From Papio anubis (lineage: Eukaryota > Chordata > Mammalia > Primates > Cercopithecidae): a stretch of 64,000 bases of DNA. Made by a program: the position numbers and the translations under genes. The notes beneath the pieces are model-generated. The model saw only the letters and a list, made by a program, of their open reading frames with translations. It did no database searches and was not told the DNA's origin. The DNA lies in the NCBI RefSeq assembly GCF_008728515.1, contig NC_044983.1, positions 129,203,139 to 129,267,138 on the forward strand, in the 5' to 3' direction. This document shows positions 1 to 11,745 of this stretch, one piece after another; position 1 is the first letter of the stretch; each line of letters begins with the position of its first letter.

Positions 1-2015
1 TAGCACCATAGGGTTGATTCTAGTTTTCTCTTTCCTATACTTGTCACTCCCTTCTCTGACAGTGCAAAACCTAGGTCCCATTTTCTTTAATACCATTACT
101 TATTGGATCAATCCTCTACATATGTTTTAATCATGTATGTCCCACACCATCACCACCCTCTCTCTCGGGCAGGTACCCTCCTCACTCTGCTTAGGCTCTG
201 AAAGCCCATGCCAAACCACTGCCTTCTGTGGACACTCTCCTTAACAGCCTCTAGCTTAGCTGCCTCATTGTGTTCCCCCCCCCAACCTTGCAAGTGGAAG
301 ACTCAACATTATTAGACCACTTGGATTTACGAAACATGCCAGACTCATTTGTATTTCTGCCCATCCTCAAATTTTCATTCCCTTAGCATGGAATCACCTC
401 TCTGACATGACCAATGGGCAAAGAGTCCTCTTTTTAAATTTGAGTTTAAGTATTTTCTAATCTCCAAAGTCTCTGTGCCAGGGATGGTTGCAATGCTCCT
501 TTATCCTAGTCTTGATCTTCCATGCCCCTGCACTGCTCAGGTATTTCCAGATCCTTGTGTACCCTGGTGCACTCTGAATTCCTTGCAGGGAATCCAATGC
601 TCTGTACTAAAATATTTCTGAATCAACATCTCACACATCAAAGATGCCTGATGGTGTGGCCACTGAAACTTATGCCTGTTGCAGCAGCACCAGGGAGGTG
701 AGAATGGCTGTGTATGGCAAACAATGTGTGAAGTTAATACACCAGCTTCAAGTGTGTTTTGGGGCACCCGCATATCTATCTCTCATGCCTTCAGCTCTAC
801 CATGATGGGTCAGATTCCGCCCCCTGCCGCTTCATTGCTGGAGGATCCTAAGAAATGCAAGATCATTTTACTCCTTAGTTGTTTTTCAGGCTTTGGACAA
901 AGTCTGCTGCCCACAGTGCAGTTTTTGTCCTATCAAATAACTTGGGAATAGTTCTGTCTTCACAGTTAAATGAATATGAAGCTTTGAAATCCATAAAATA
1001 AATAGAATGAAAATTTAGCCCATCAGATTTGGCAGCTTCACAAAACTCACCTAAACCTTCTTGTGCCTCTTGGATTCCAGTTTCCAGCCTGAGGCGGGGA
1101 ATGAGAGACATGCTGATGTACTTAATACTCATGAGAACCACTCCAAGGTTGGAAAGGGAACCCCAAGAGGAAAGTTTCATGAAGAAATAGGAGGTGAGAA
1201 GGGACTTCGTTCTGCCTCTGAACATAACACACAGGAGGAGGCTGGTTTTTAGTTTGGGGCTAGTCTGCATTTCTTCATGGCGCAAAGTAAAGAAAGAGGT
1301 TTTGGTTGCAGGATTCAGGATTCCCTGAAAGATAGGAGTGAAACACTCCCTCTCTCCACCATGCCGCCACCATCTCAGGGCAGCCGCCATCAGATCTCTC
1401 TGGGATCCTGAGGGGCCTCTCCATTTGGCCTGCCTGATTTGAATCTCTCTCCACTTTGATCAGGTAACTTGTCTCTTTCAGGTATCTGGGCTGCTGACCC
1501 AATAAAATGGAGACGCTGTGACCTGCTGTCAGGGCTTTCACAACTGGTCCCGCATGACCATCCTGCCTGACAACCTTGGCTTGGCTTCAGCCTTCCTTTT
1601 GCTGGATGACTTCAGCAAGTCAGACACTCTGCCTGCATTTGCCTTCTCGTTTATAAACCAAAGACAGGATTATTGTGAGAATCAAAGAAAATAATGGATA
1701 TAAGCATTTGTTGATTGTCAAGTGTTAAAAAAGTTGTTATTGTTGTTATTACAAGAACTCAAGGAGACATGTTAAAATGAGTTTCTCAGTGGTTTGGATA
1801 GTTAAACATTATAAAAATTACTTGAGAGACATGTGGAGCCTCTCTGAGTGGATCATAAAACCAAAAACTAGGAAAGACTGGGGCAGTGATTCAATCTACC
1901 ACCCCAAGCCATGGCTTTGTGATGACTATCAACATCTTGGTGTTCAGTATATGCCCTTATCAGTTCTATGATATTTAGAGCCTAAAGAAAGTCCAGGATC
2001 TTGCAATCTGATCCT
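1..2015. other. Unassigned non-repetitive sequence
   Basis: I recognise no gene or repeat family here. The longest frame, on the minus strand at 875-1390, has no recognisable domain. Composition is ordinary with no CpG cluster. Confidence 0.5.
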
Positions 2016-2019
2016 GAAA

Positions 2020-2105
2020 ATTCGTAAATGAGGAACTAGAGCCCCAAGAAGCAGCATGGTTTGCTCAGTGTTGTACAGCTAGAAGAAGTGCAACTAATAA
2101 TAAAA
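2020..2105 (+). repeat. Possible MIR fragment
   Basis: The stretch resembles the MIR 3' half: an 'AAATGAGGAACTAGAGCCC' block followed by a degraded 'cacagctag' motif. It is short and diverged, so the call is weak. Confidence 0.35.
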
Positions 2106-3835
2106 GTAGAGGACTGTACGCTTTCAGCAAAACATCGTTCCTACATGACCTCACTCTGGCTTCAGAACTGCTCAGGATGGACATTAAATAGCTTACCAGA
2201 GTTTCTCGGATACTCATTTTTCAAACCAATCTCTGAAGGTAGGCTACAGATGTTCTTCAAAAAACAAACAAAACCAAACAAAAACTAGTTACAGGTTTCT
2301 CCCCCCAATCCGAAAATGGAGATTTAAATGTTCAGGGAACTCATGTGTTGCTTTTATCTGTTTTATGATAATGTTGGGGTTTTGTTAAAAATTCCCTTTG
2401 AAACACAGGGTCTGCTACTGAAAATTCTACGAAAATCATTGATCTAGAAGAAAACAAGTATGTGAAGGGAGCAAGGATAAGATTGTAGGCAGTTGGGTTT
2501 GTGCGTACATATAGAGGGGTGGTGTGTATTCAGATGGGAGCAGGGGGAAAATCAATGCATTCATCAGATATTTTTCAAGTCCCTAACATGTAAATGTGTC
2601 AACAATGGAAGTGGATTTTACAATTCCCCAAGTACACCAGAAAGTATTTTCCATGCCACTGTCTGTTACTACAGCTCTCTCTGGAGTCAAGAACTCCTGC
2701 CCTTGTCTACCAAGTCATCTGCAGAACACGTTCGGCTCTATTCTATGAGGACAGATGGACTTAGCCCTCAGATAGGAGCTATGAACACGGGTTACTCTCT
2801 ATGTTCCTAAGGATGTTGCCATTGAAGTGCTCTCATGAGGAAACATATCAGAGAGTCCTTTTATTTTATTTTATTTTATTTTTTTGATAAGGGCTTTCTA
2901 TCTTAGAAAGAGAAGAGAGTATGCTGTGGATAATTCCAGTCAATGGGGCTCCAACATTTTTTATGTAAGAAAAGCTTAAGATAGTGTTTTATAAACAGCC
3001 TTGTCCCATGACGTACAGTAAAAAAATATACTTTACATTATACTGTAATATGCACACATGTACACAAAAGACAAAACAGAACCAAACATATTACACAATA
3101 CTCACTACAGGCAATACACTCATTCCATTCTATTCCATTCTATACTTTTTAATTTTTAAACATATGGAAAGTACCCACTAAATTGACATTAGCATCCACT
3201 AATATATCTTGTAGTTTTAAAACATTTACTAAGGGGCAACAATCTGAAAGCTGGCAGCTGGAGGACTAATCTTAAAACTGGTTTTGCACTGTGTGTGACA
3301 GTAGATTGAGGCTATGTCACTGTCCATATCAGTGAAGGGAACAGGTAGAGATTATGGGGGAGTTTTCACCTCCACTGACTCCATGTCACTCTCCGGCATG
3401 GCCACTGATGCTGATGACATATTGGAGCCTATTGATTTGCCACACATCGACTCCCCAAAGTGTTCCCAGAACAGAGTAACCAGATTGGGAGGGGGCTTCA
3501 CATCTGGTCTTCTGAGGAGCTAGGTATTTAGGGGAAGAGGTGGCTTGGGGCAATTGAGCATGGTTTGAGCATGGACTTCCAAGGACAGGGTCAGGGGAAA
3601 GTGTGGAGACTCTAGGGAGAGGGACTGGTGCCCTGCGAAGGCGGGCCCTTTTTGCAAGCCACCACTGCTTTCAGGGGCTGAGTGCCCAGGGAGGGAGTCA
3701 GTGTAGGGAGAGCAGAAGCCGTGAAGAGGCGCTTCCAGGCAGACTGTGCTGATTCTAAATGCATATTTCCTGCCTCTTTTGTGACAGTCATTTATCTACT
3801 GATTGTTAATATTAGCTGATTGTACACAGAAGTCA
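2106..3835. other. Unassigned sequence with a (TTTTA)n run
   Basis: No gene is recognised. A pure (TTTTA)n simple repeat lies at 2859-2887. The open frame at 3314-3523 has no recognised domain. Confidence 0.5.
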
Positions 3836-3837
3836 TT

Positions 3838-3985
3838 AGGTGTCAAGAGCTGTTCTAAGTGCTTTATATATAAAAACTCATGTAAGCCACACAAGAACCC
3901 AGGAGGTAGGATTTATTATTAACATCCTGCTTTACAATTGAGGAAATGGAAGCCTGGAGAGATTAATTGCCCAAGATTGCCAATT
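3838..3985 (+). repeat. MIR SINE fragment
   Basis: The order of MIR landmarks is kept: 'GTTCTAAGTGCTTTATAT', then 'AGGAGGTAGGATTTATTATT', then a 'gaggaaatggaagcctggag' version of the conserved 3' block. MIR is an ancient tRNA-derived SINE shared by mammals. Confidence 0.8.
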
Positions 3986-4469
3986 CAGGTTTGACCTCAT
4001 GTGTCAGGCTCAAGAGCTCCCCACTCACCACAGATCTGTGTGGATTTTTGCAGGGCAGCCACGTGCCCAGCATGCTGGCTGACACAAGTCAGGGACTGAG
4101 TGGACTCGCCGTTTCCCGTGATTGTTCTCTTACAGCACAAACTATGAAGCAGGGATTGACAAGACATAAGGCTGCAGAGACAGAGGACATGCATGATGCC
4201 CTGGGCCATCTACATCCTGCCTGAAACCTTGTACTCTAGTCTATAGGTTGAGGTTTTCTAAAACACTGGTTCTGAAGGACAGGATCAAATATGTTTTTTA
4301 AAATATTAGGGTTAAAAAATTAAATAGGTTCCTGCTATGCAGGTTCAGACAACCCTTGAGGCTGGGGTGAGGCATAGCCTACAACATTCCCTTCGGGTGT
4401 TCTAGGCTCTGGGCAGCACTGATGAGAGAACAACTCTTCCAGGCATCAGAAGTTATCCTGAGGTCTGAC
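3986..4469. other. Unassigned sequence
   Basis: Overlapping short frames occur on both strands at 3967-4224, but neither has a domain I recognise. Nothing else is seen. Confidence 0.4.
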
Positions 4470-4610
4470 ATGGGGGCAGTGATATGAGGGGCCTGCATTT
4501 TAGAAAGATCATTCTGGTTTCAGAGTAGAAAATGGATAGGGTGGGAGGCTGGATGGAGTTGGAGGGATGTTGCTCGGAAGACCCATTAGGAGGCACATCC
4601 ACCAATTCTG
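4470..4610 (-). repeat. L2 LINE fragment, probable
   Basis: The block 'ATTTTAGAAAGATCATTCTG' followed by 'atgg..aggatgg..agg' and 'gacccattaggaggc' matches the reverse-complement L2 tail region I know from other mammalian loci. It is diverged and lacks both ends. Confidence 0.5.
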
Positions 4611-5869
4611 GGTGAAAAATGCTTAGGTAAATAGAAGATAATCTGTATATGCTACAATGATGTATGAGGAGCATTTGTGGATGGGAAGGATTGCAACTTG
4701 TGTTGATTTTCAAATGTAATTGTACGTGTTGTGGAAAGGAAACAGCTCAATTAGCGCATCCTAAGGTGAAGATAATTACATTTTGGAGCTTTCATTTTCC
4801 TAGAAACAGAGCACGTGGATTATAGCCTCTTTCCCCGATATGAACATTGTCAGAAAGTAAAAACAAAAAAGCTATTCCTTGTGGTTGACTTACAGGCATT
4901 CTCTCTGATCCTTCTTCAGGTTGATAAAAAACTAAGAACCAGACCCCTTGACTGCGTTCTTTAGAAATAGAGGAAAGATTTTATCCCTTGACGATGTCTG
5001 TCAGTTTGAAAGAGCTATGAATCACAGCAAAATGGCATTTTATATTTAGTTATTCATTTCCCATTCAGATCCAGGTGACAAATCTTGTGCAAAACAGCTC
5101 CCTATGACTCACATCAGCTTTTAAAGATGTTGGTAACGAAGTCTGACGAATCATTATTGACCCAGCTTTGAGGGTATACACAGTATATCTCAGCTATTAA
5201 TAAGACACGCAATCTTCATCTGGTTCAGAACATAATTATTATTATTTTCTCCCTTGTCATGACTCTCATGACAAGAGGGAAGATGTATTCCTGACTTAAC
5301 AGGGCCTCTGTGAGCCATGTCAAAAGAAATGCTTCCAGATTTTACCACATCTAGAAGTCTTGGAATGGATTCTAGATATAAGACAAAAATGAGGAACACA
5401 TAAAAATGGACATGTTACAATAATGATAATTTTATTATTAATAGATCAATAATTTATTAATATCAAAATTTATATAAAAAGTGCAAAAGGTGGAAGTGAT
5501 GCTAAACATACAGGTGGTTCAGAATCACCCCATTGTTGTTTCTGGTGGCTCAAGCCTGGGATTTTTACTATCAGCCCCTCTGATTGGTTGTGCCAAATCT
5601 GACTTTGTTATTTAATTAGTTAACTCATTTTTTGAATGGATAGTTTTTCAGAAAACATATTAGGTGCTGGAATATGAAGCTGGATAAGGTCTTGTTTCCA
5701 GCTGAGAAGGTGCTCACAGCCCCAGGGAGAAGTCCGTGATACTCACAATTCACCTTGATTCTGCATAGATTTAGGTAGGCCTGTGCGACCACAGAGAAGA
5801 GACTGGGCAATTTTGTGTGTGTGTAGATTCCCCTCAGATTTCAGAGAGGAACAGATATTTGATTTGCAG
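4611..5869. other. Unassigned AT-rich sequence
   Basis: No gene or repeat family is recognised. A small hairpin sits at 5253-5275, with arms CTTGTCATGA/TCATGACAAG and a 3-base loop. Confidence 0.45.
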
Positions 5870-6080
5870 TACAGCACAGTAATAAAATCACAGAATTGGG
5901 AGTTAGTGGCTTGGACTTGAGTCTTAGGTTAGAAACTTTGGACATGGTGTTTACCTTTCTAGCTCTCACTTTTTTCTTTTGTAAAATGGGATTCATCATC
6001 TTTGCAGTAAAGGGAGGCTTAAATGAGCCTATGCATGTGAACAGGCTCACAACAACACATGAAAAGCATTTAGAAGTGTG
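5870..6080 (-). repeat. MIR SINE
   Basis: Read on the plus strand it shows the reverse MIR pattern: 'acctttctagctctcactttt..tcttttgtaaaatggg' followed by 'ggcttaaatgagcctatgcatg' and 'gcatttag'. This corresponds to the MIR core, the GTAAAATGGG block and the tail on the minus strand. Confidence 0.8.
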
Positions 6081-7164
6081 TTTGGAGAGTCATACTGAAG
6101 ATCTGCTTTCTGAAAGAGTAAATGAATACTCACTCTGGGTCAGGCATTTGGCAGTCTTAGAAACCCCCTGCCAAGCGTGAGCTGGAGGAGTTGGATGGAC
6201 TTGAATCTAGACCATTTGAGGTCCTCCACACTGGCAGCAACCGCTGTCTCTCTGGTGTCCATATGCATATGTATCTTGGTGTAATATGAGAGATGGCTTC
6301 TTCAGTTATTTTCTCTTCTGTCCTTGCCTGCTCCCTGCCTCACCTTGTTTGTGCCATCATCAATCTCATACTTACATGCATTCAGTGGCAAATAAAAGAC
6401 AACTCAAGTAATGAGAGTTTCACCACCAATGGATTTTTTTTTTATCTCATGTTAAACTGTTGTGTTGGAAATCATTAGAAACCAGTGCCTACCATGCCAT
6501 CTCCATGTCTGATGTTGTGACTCATCCTCATAGTCACATGAAGGCTGCTGCATCTCCAGGCTTGCTGTTTACATTCTAAGCAAGAGCAAGAGAGAAAGGC
6601 ACAGGAGCAAAATGAATGGATACTGGGCTGAAGTTCATGCTAGCTGGGTCTCTCTTAAAGAGTTCTACCCAGGGACTTCTGATATTCCACAGGGCAGACT
6701 GGGCCACATGGTCACTACTATCTATAAAGGAGTCTGAAAAGGAAGGCAAGGAGACAAGGAGTTGTGATGGTTTGGGGGTTGCCGTAACATGGTGTTTATA
6801 ACACCTGCCAACCTTCAGGTCCTAATTTAACATCACTGGTCCCATTAATCCTCTCTTGACAGTTGGCATCATGCCTGTTACTCTTGTTCCATGAAAGGCC
6901 ATGGCATTCGCCCTCCATACCCCATTGTTAAGCCTTGAACACTGACATTAATGACAACACTGGTGAGCACATCACTTCACAGTTAACAATGTACTTTCTA
7001 CCATGACCCCATGACTTCCTATTCAACTCTAAAAACTGTTCAGTGAGCCATAAAGCTTTTCTGAGGTTCCAAGAAGGAAATTGCCCAATCTCACACAGTA
7101 GGATGGGGACAGAAGTACTAGATTTAGTGCTGGAAGTAAGAACTTTTAGTCCTAGCTTAGGAGT
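6081..7164. other. Unassigned sequence
   Basis: No coding frame of note. Around 7040-7130 there is a faint MIR-like block that is too diverged to call. Confidence 0.4.
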
Positions 7165-7230
7165 ATTTTGGAATCAGGTGGAATCAAATTCCAGTGTTGG
7201 TTTGGCCACTTATTAGCTATGCTAACCTGG
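7165..7230 (-). repeat. MIR fragment cut by an LTR
   Basis: The MIR core 'GGTTTGGCCACTTATTAGCT' ends abruptly at 7230, where an LTR-like element starts. I could not find the rest of the MIR beyond that element, so a deletion probably accompanied or followed the insertion. Confidence 0.65.
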
Positions 7231-7485
7231 TGTCTTAGTCTGTTTTGTGCAGCAATAACAGAATACCACTGACTGGGTAATTTATAAGGTGCAGAAATGT
7301 CTTGCCTTATATTTCTGGAAGCTAGAAATTTCAAGATTGCAGGACCGGCCTCTTGCAAGGTCCCTTCTTTCTGTGTCATCCCATTGTGGAAGGCAGAAGG
7401 GCAAGAGAGAGAGAAAGGGGATTGAACTCACTTTTATAATGAATCAACTCCCATAATAAAGGCATTAATTCATTCATAAGGAAGT
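7231..7485 (-). mobile_element. MaLR-type LTR fragment
   Basis: The element starts with TG at 7231, then 'TCTTAGTCTGTTTTGTGC', 'cagaataccactgactgggtaatttata' and 'catcccattgtggaaggcagaagg'. This is the reverse complement of a MaLR-family LTR of MST/MLT1 grade. Similarity fades after about 7485, so the other end is missing. Subfamily uncertain. Confidence 0.65.
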
Positions 7486-7954
7486 TAGACAAGAGATTGC
7501 AGCCTTGATTTTTGTGACAAGTGAGCAGAAACAAAAACAGCCTGATACAGAAGGAAATAAAATAAGGTCAAAAAGCAAAGATACTAAGGACTGTGTGACG
7601 GAGCTTCATCTGGTTGCTCATGAAGGACTGAAATTCTAAGATACAAGTGTTTTTCTCAGCTCACCTGCAATGCCATGCAGCAGATAGGATCCAAGTCTTG
7701 GAATACCCAGGGCAGGTGTCTTTCCAACACACTTTTCATAAATAAACCAAATAAGCAGCTAATGTCCAGAGTGTATCTCTTCAGCTTTGTTCAAGAGGAA
7801 TGATGTAGCTATTTGTTCAAATTTTGTAGCTGGGACTCCAGAATGAGGTGGATGGTAAATGTCGTTGCTAAAGTCCCATTCAATGCCCAGATGCTATGTT
7901 TCTATGGAACAATTTATTGTTTTTGTTGTTGTTTCCCTTTCTTTTTCTATAAGT
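7486..7954. other. Unassigned sequence
   Basis: AT-rich, with no frame or repeat family recognised. Confidence 0.4.
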
Positions 7955-8335
7955 CATTCATTCCTTCATTAATTCGGCTATAGATATTTATTAAGCACCT
8001 ACTGTGCACCAAGCATGCTGCCTCCATCTGGCTCTTTCCTCTCTCCACTCACAGTGTGGCCCTGTGGATGCCACACTGAATGAGAGGAGTTGCTTCATGA
8101 AGCTTTGAGTCTTGTTCGGAAAGAAACTCATCAGGTAACAAACAAATAAACAAGTTATAACAAACAGAAGAGAAACATTAGGGAGGAAGCCCACTTTCTG
8201 GCACGAGGAAGAAACCAGGGGTGATCCACATGGTTAAGGAGGTCGGGAAAGACCCTACTGATCAGGAGACATTCAGTGAGATGTGAGGAGCGAGATGGAC
8301 CAGGCATGGTCTCCAGACTCTGCTTCCCTCAGCAC
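7955..8335 (-). repeat. L2 LINE 3' region
   Basis: 'CATTCATTCCTTCATTAATT' followed by 'atatttattaagcacctactgtgcaccaagca' is the reverse complement of the L2 3' tail. Downstream, 'aacaaacaaataaacaagttataa' and 'aggtcgggaaagaccctactga' continue the L2-like pattern to about 8335. Confidence 0.65.
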
Positions 8336-8919
8336 CCTCACCTATGTGGGCAGACAGACTGCAGGGCCAGGACAGGAGCTGGGATGAGTGCTTAGGGACC
8401 CAAGTAATCCAGAAGCTTCTGAGTGACAAGTTACCAGCCAGAATAACACAGTTTCTTGAATTTTCAAACACTAGACTCATCTGCAATCGAACAGATGCAC
8501 ACATGCTATTCAGCATCTGGCAGAATGGAGGTGGGCTTTCAGCAAGGCAGGCAGTTAACGTGGCTCTTTGCCAGGAAAGCCCTCCCTTTTGGTGGATTTT
8601 TAGGGAGACCCTGCAGGGGTGGGCTGGGGAGGGGGGACATCTCAGAGCCCCCGAGAAAGGAAGGCATGGTTGGTACAGGGGCTGTCTAGGCAGCTCTGGG
8701 CACTCCATTCTCTGGCTTGCACAGAATCTTGTTCCAAACCTTCTCATGGCCTTAATCCTAAGATATTTTGCAATTTACTTCCACATCTATGTTCTTGGAT
8801 GGAAGAAGTTTCTCAGAATGTTCTGAGTAGAAACTATCATCCCCGCCACCATTCTCCTCGTCTACGTCTCAATAAATACATCATCCCAATAAATTCCCAT
8901 TGCAACAGAAACTACAAAC
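8336..8919. other. Unassigned sequence with overlapping open frames
   Basis: Frames of 160 and 161 residues run antiparallel over 8262-8826. Neither has a recognisable domain, and two-way openness in GC-richer DNA is expected by chance, so I do not call a gene. Confidence 0.4.
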
Positions 8920-9100
8920 TAAGACTCTTACATAAACTATCTCCCTTGCTTCTTACGGTAAGGCAATGGCACAGGCAGTGTGCCAGTTATTCCCACTTCA
9001 CAGAGGAGAAATGAAGCTCGGACCTTGCTGTGTGGAGGGTAATGGAAGAGTTGGCATTTGAACTCAGAGCTGACTCCAAATCAGATGCTTTAAGCCCTAC
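8920..9100 (+). repeat. MIR SINE, diverged
   Basis: 'CCCACTTCACAGAGGAGAAA', then 'ggcatttgaactcagagctgactcc', then 'cagatgctttaagccc' is the MIR 3' half in order on the plus strand. Confidence 0.65.
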
Positions 9101-9168
9101 AGAAGACCACTTCCTCCTTGAAACAATGTGTTTATAGCCCCCAGGAGCACCATGTCTTGTGGTACTTA

Positions 9169-9337
9169 CTAGTAGAAACAGCAGCAGCACTAGTAGTAGC
9201 GGTACTGCTAGCAGCAGCAATAGTAGTAACTGTATTCATAGTAGCAGTTGCAATAGTGGTAGCAGTGGCAGCAGTGGTAGCAAGAGTAATAGTAGTAGCA
9301 TCAGCAGTAGTAACAATAGCAGCAGCAGTAGTAACAC
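9169..9337. repeat. Interrupted (CAG/TAG/CAA)n trinucleotide tract
   Basis: About 170 bases are built from CAG, TAG, GTA and CAA triplets in changing order. They keep several frames open on both strands and generate Ser-, Val/Ala- and Thr-rich spurious frames (9118-9378 and 9132-9455). The interruptions suggest an old, stabilised array. A MIR begins directly after it. Confidence 0.85.
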
Positions 9338-9515
9338 TTTCTGAGCACTGCCTACGAGTCAGGCACTGCTTTATGTGATTTCTGTGAGTCAGCTCATTTA
9401 ATTTCAGAACAATACTGAGAGGTAGATAGTATTGATGTCTCTCTTTTCCCTGCACTGAGAATCACAGAAGGTAAGTAACTTGTCTGCAGTCACACAACTG
9501 GTAGGTAGCCATATA
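9338..9515 (+). repeat. MIR SINE
   Basis: 'CTGAGCACTGCCTACGAGTC' followed by 'aggcactgctttatgtgatt', then 'cagctcatttaatttcagaacaa', 'gaggtagatagta' and 'gtaagtaacttgtctgcagtcacac' gives nearly the complete MIR order. It abuts the trinucleotide tract. Confidence 0.9.
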
Positions 9516-9649
9516 GGTTTTCTGCCTCCACCTGACCCTTTCCTCTCCCCACTCTGCCTCTTTCTACGTTTTTAAAGTGGAATGTCTTCATGTCATAGAT
9601 TAGAAGGTGGGTGATCACAAAGGGCAAACATGGCTATGATGAGACTCAG

Positions 9650-9800
9650 GTCGACCCCGTCGAGATTCCAGTTCTACTGCTTACTCAACAAAGGACTTCA
9701 CCTTTCTGTCCTCAGTTTCCCCTTACATAGATTGGGGAAGGGAATAGAGTCCAACTAAGCAGGTTGTGGCAAGAGGACAGAGGCACTCAGCATGTAGTTG
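9650..9800 (-). repeat. MIR SINE
   Basis: 'GATTCCAGTTCTACTGCTTA', 'acttcacctttctgtcctcagtttcc' and 'cagaggcactcagcatgtag' show the reverse-complement MIR layout. Confidence 0.75.
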
Positions 9801-10430
9801 GCTGGTGCAGGACTGGCCCTGCATGCCTTGCAGCTCACGTTAAGAGGTGTTAGAGAAGTCCAACCCGGCTCCCATCCAACATTCCAACAGCCCAGTGCAT
9901 TGCTGACAACCATGCATTAGCCACAGTCTGCAGGCATTGGTGGAAGAAGCTCACTTGTCCTGCAGCCGTCCATCCTAATGTGAGGATCCTAGAGGACTCT
10001 GAAAGGAAAATAAAATCTCAGGACCCCAAACTGACTATGCCAAAGAGAAAATTTAAGCTTGGAAACTGACTCATGGAAAAAAAAAAAAAAAGCCTGCTTT
10101 TCCTTTTGCTCCTAAACAAATAGCTACAACACAGAAGGCCACATATCTCCCTAGGTGGCCTCTCTCACCCTGACAATGTAAATTAACAGCTTATCTTCAC
10201 AGGTACAGGACAAAGACAAAACTAGACATCATCCTTCTGCCTATCCAGAGACAAATGCAGATTTGCTGAGCATGAGATGAATGCATAATTGACTACGCTT
10301 CTACCCTCTCCTTTCCCATGTGACATAGGGATTCAGTGAGCACTTCTCAAGAATGTGGCCACTTATTTCACTACTAACCCTACATTTTTTTCTTTCCCCC
10401 TTCCCTCCTGCCAGCTCTTTTTCCCCAGTG
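9801..10430. other. Unassigned sequence
   Basis: No gene seen. A 13-base A run lies near 10078. The remainder is ordinary. Confidence 0.4.
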
Positions 10431-10706
10431 GGTGGGGTGGCTCATACCTATAATCCCAGAACTTCAGGAGGTGAAGGTGGGAGGACCACCCAGGAGCTTG
10501 TGACCAGCCTAGGCATAGTGAGACCCCCATCCCTACAAAAAAATTAAAGAATCAGCCTTACATGGTGGCGCATGCCTGTAGTCCCAGCTACTTGAGAAGT
10601 TGAGGAAGAAGAATCACTTAAGCCTGAATAGTCAAGGCTGCAGTGAGCCATGATCATGTCACAACATTCCAACCTGAGCAAAAGAGTGAGACCTTGTCTC
10701 AAAAAA
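10431..10706 (+). mobile_element. Alu, AluJ-like
   Basis: A dimeric Alu lacking about six bases at the head: 'GGTGGCTCATACCTATAATC', a left arm without the AluS/Y insertion signals, a central A-rich linker, then 'cagctacttgagaagttgagg' and 'tgcagtgagccatgatcatg'. High divergence and the 'gagccatgatcatg' state fit the old AluJ class. Its A tail runs into a (TA)n(TG)n microsatellite. Confidence 0.9.
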
Positions 10707-10967
10707 ATATATATATATATATATGTGTGTGTGTGTCTTTGTGTGTTTCCAAAGAGGGTTTTGAGGGCTTATATATGTGTGTGCGTATATATATGTATAA
10801 GCCCTCGAAACATATATACATATATATATACACACCCCCATACACACACATATAAACACACATATTTGTGTGTGTGTGTACGTATGTAGGTGTGTGTATG
10901 TGTGTGTGTATATATATATTTGGGCTTATATATACATATATAAGACCTCAAAACCCTCTTTGGAAAA
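10707..10967. repeat. AT/TG microsatellite with nested inverted repeats
   Basis: TA, TG and CA runs are framed by 32-bp inverted arms at 10746-10777 and 10935-10966 that differ at one position. Inside, an 11-bp perfect inverted pair lies at 10763-10773 and 10796-10806 (GAGGGCTTATA/TATAAGCCCTC), and a further partial copy starts at 10921. The layout is that of a palindromic AT-rich repeat grown by foldback at the tail of the Alu. Confidence 0.9.
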
Positions 10968-11007
10968 ACATGGGCCACAGATTTTACTGTGATGTGTCTC
11001 TTTTTCC

Positions 11008-11084
11008 CAGGCACATCCTCAACCTTGACAAAATAAACCTCTAAATTTATTGAGACCTGTCTCAGACACTTTTTGTTTTACAAC
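11008..11084 (+). mobile_element. 3' end of an ERV1-type LTR
   Basis: 'CCTCAACCTTGACAAAATAA' plus 'cctctaaatttattgagacctgtctcag' parallels the last 70 bases of the solo LTR at 34421-34872, including the AATAAA signal. The 5' part is absent. Confidence 0.55.
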
Positions 11085-11539
11085 ACAAAACAGACACAAT
11101 CCCTGTTCCACGTGTGGTGACACCCTTGAGCATGCTTTCCTGTCCACATTCTCAGGGTGGAGCTCTGCAGGCCTGCCAGCTCTGCCTGCCATACAGGGTC
11201 CTCTTTCCTGAAGAGAACCCAGCCTTTCTGGTTCTTCCTTGGCACCTGTGTTCTGGCCACTTTTTCTCCACATCTTCCTGCTTCTTTACCCTGCATTCAT
11301 TCCACAGAGACCTCACCCCGCATCCAGAGGAAATTTCTGGGGCCCTTGCTTCACCTGGCATGACCCCAGCTCCTCACCATTGTCTAAGCTATGTCCTCTG
11401 CCAGTGTGTCCTTCCTCCTGCACCTGGGGCCATTCACTCCTGCACCATCCAAGCACTGAGGGACTGCTTGGCAAGGAAACAGGCAGGTAACCGGTCATGC
11501 AAGCCTAATTCATACTCTAGGGAGAGAAGTGAACACAGC
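11085..11539. other. Unassigned sequence, possibly degraded L2
   Basis: Pyrimidine-rich text with frames open on both strands (144 residues at 11114-11548). Its general look resembles the L2 body, but no landmark is firm. No gene is called. Confidence 0.35.
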
Positions 11540-11745
11540 CTGTCCTGATGATGCCAGCAGAGGAGCTTCTTAAGAAACTTGGAAGGAGGAGATGGGGAAG
11601 TCCAGGAAGGCTTCCTGGGGGAGGTACCATCTATCTGCATTGGAAATGTTGAGAAGGCCTTTGCTTGGTGAAAATGGGGCAGGGGTCTAAGCAGAGGAAA
11701 CAGTGTAAGCAAAGTCATGGACAAGAGAAGAACTGGTATGTAGGG
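11540..11745 (-). repeat. L2 LINE fragment, probable
   Basis: 'GGAAGGCTTCCTGGGGGAGG', 'gcagaggaaacagtgtaagcaaagtcatgg' and nearby blocks match the reverse-complement L2 region seen also near 4.5 and 8.2 kb. Confidence 0.55.

Noticed and set aside
875..1390. 171-residue minus-strand open frame
   Set aside because: The longest frame in the window, but it has no recognisable domain, no splice or codon-bias support, and length within chance expectation for 64 kb.
5253..5275. 10-bp hairpin as a terminator
   Set aside because: Intrinsic terminators of this kind belong to bacteria. No transcription unit ends here.
8262..8826. Antiparallel open frames of 160 and 161 residues
   Set aside because: Two-way openness without domains is typical of GC-richer noncoding DNA.
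9118..9455. Frames rich in Ser, Ala/Val and Thr
   Set aside because: They are translations of the interrupted trinucleotide tract and not a protein.
10643..11014. Frames rich in Ile-Tyr and Cys-Val
   Set aside because: Translations of TA and TG microsatellite DNA.
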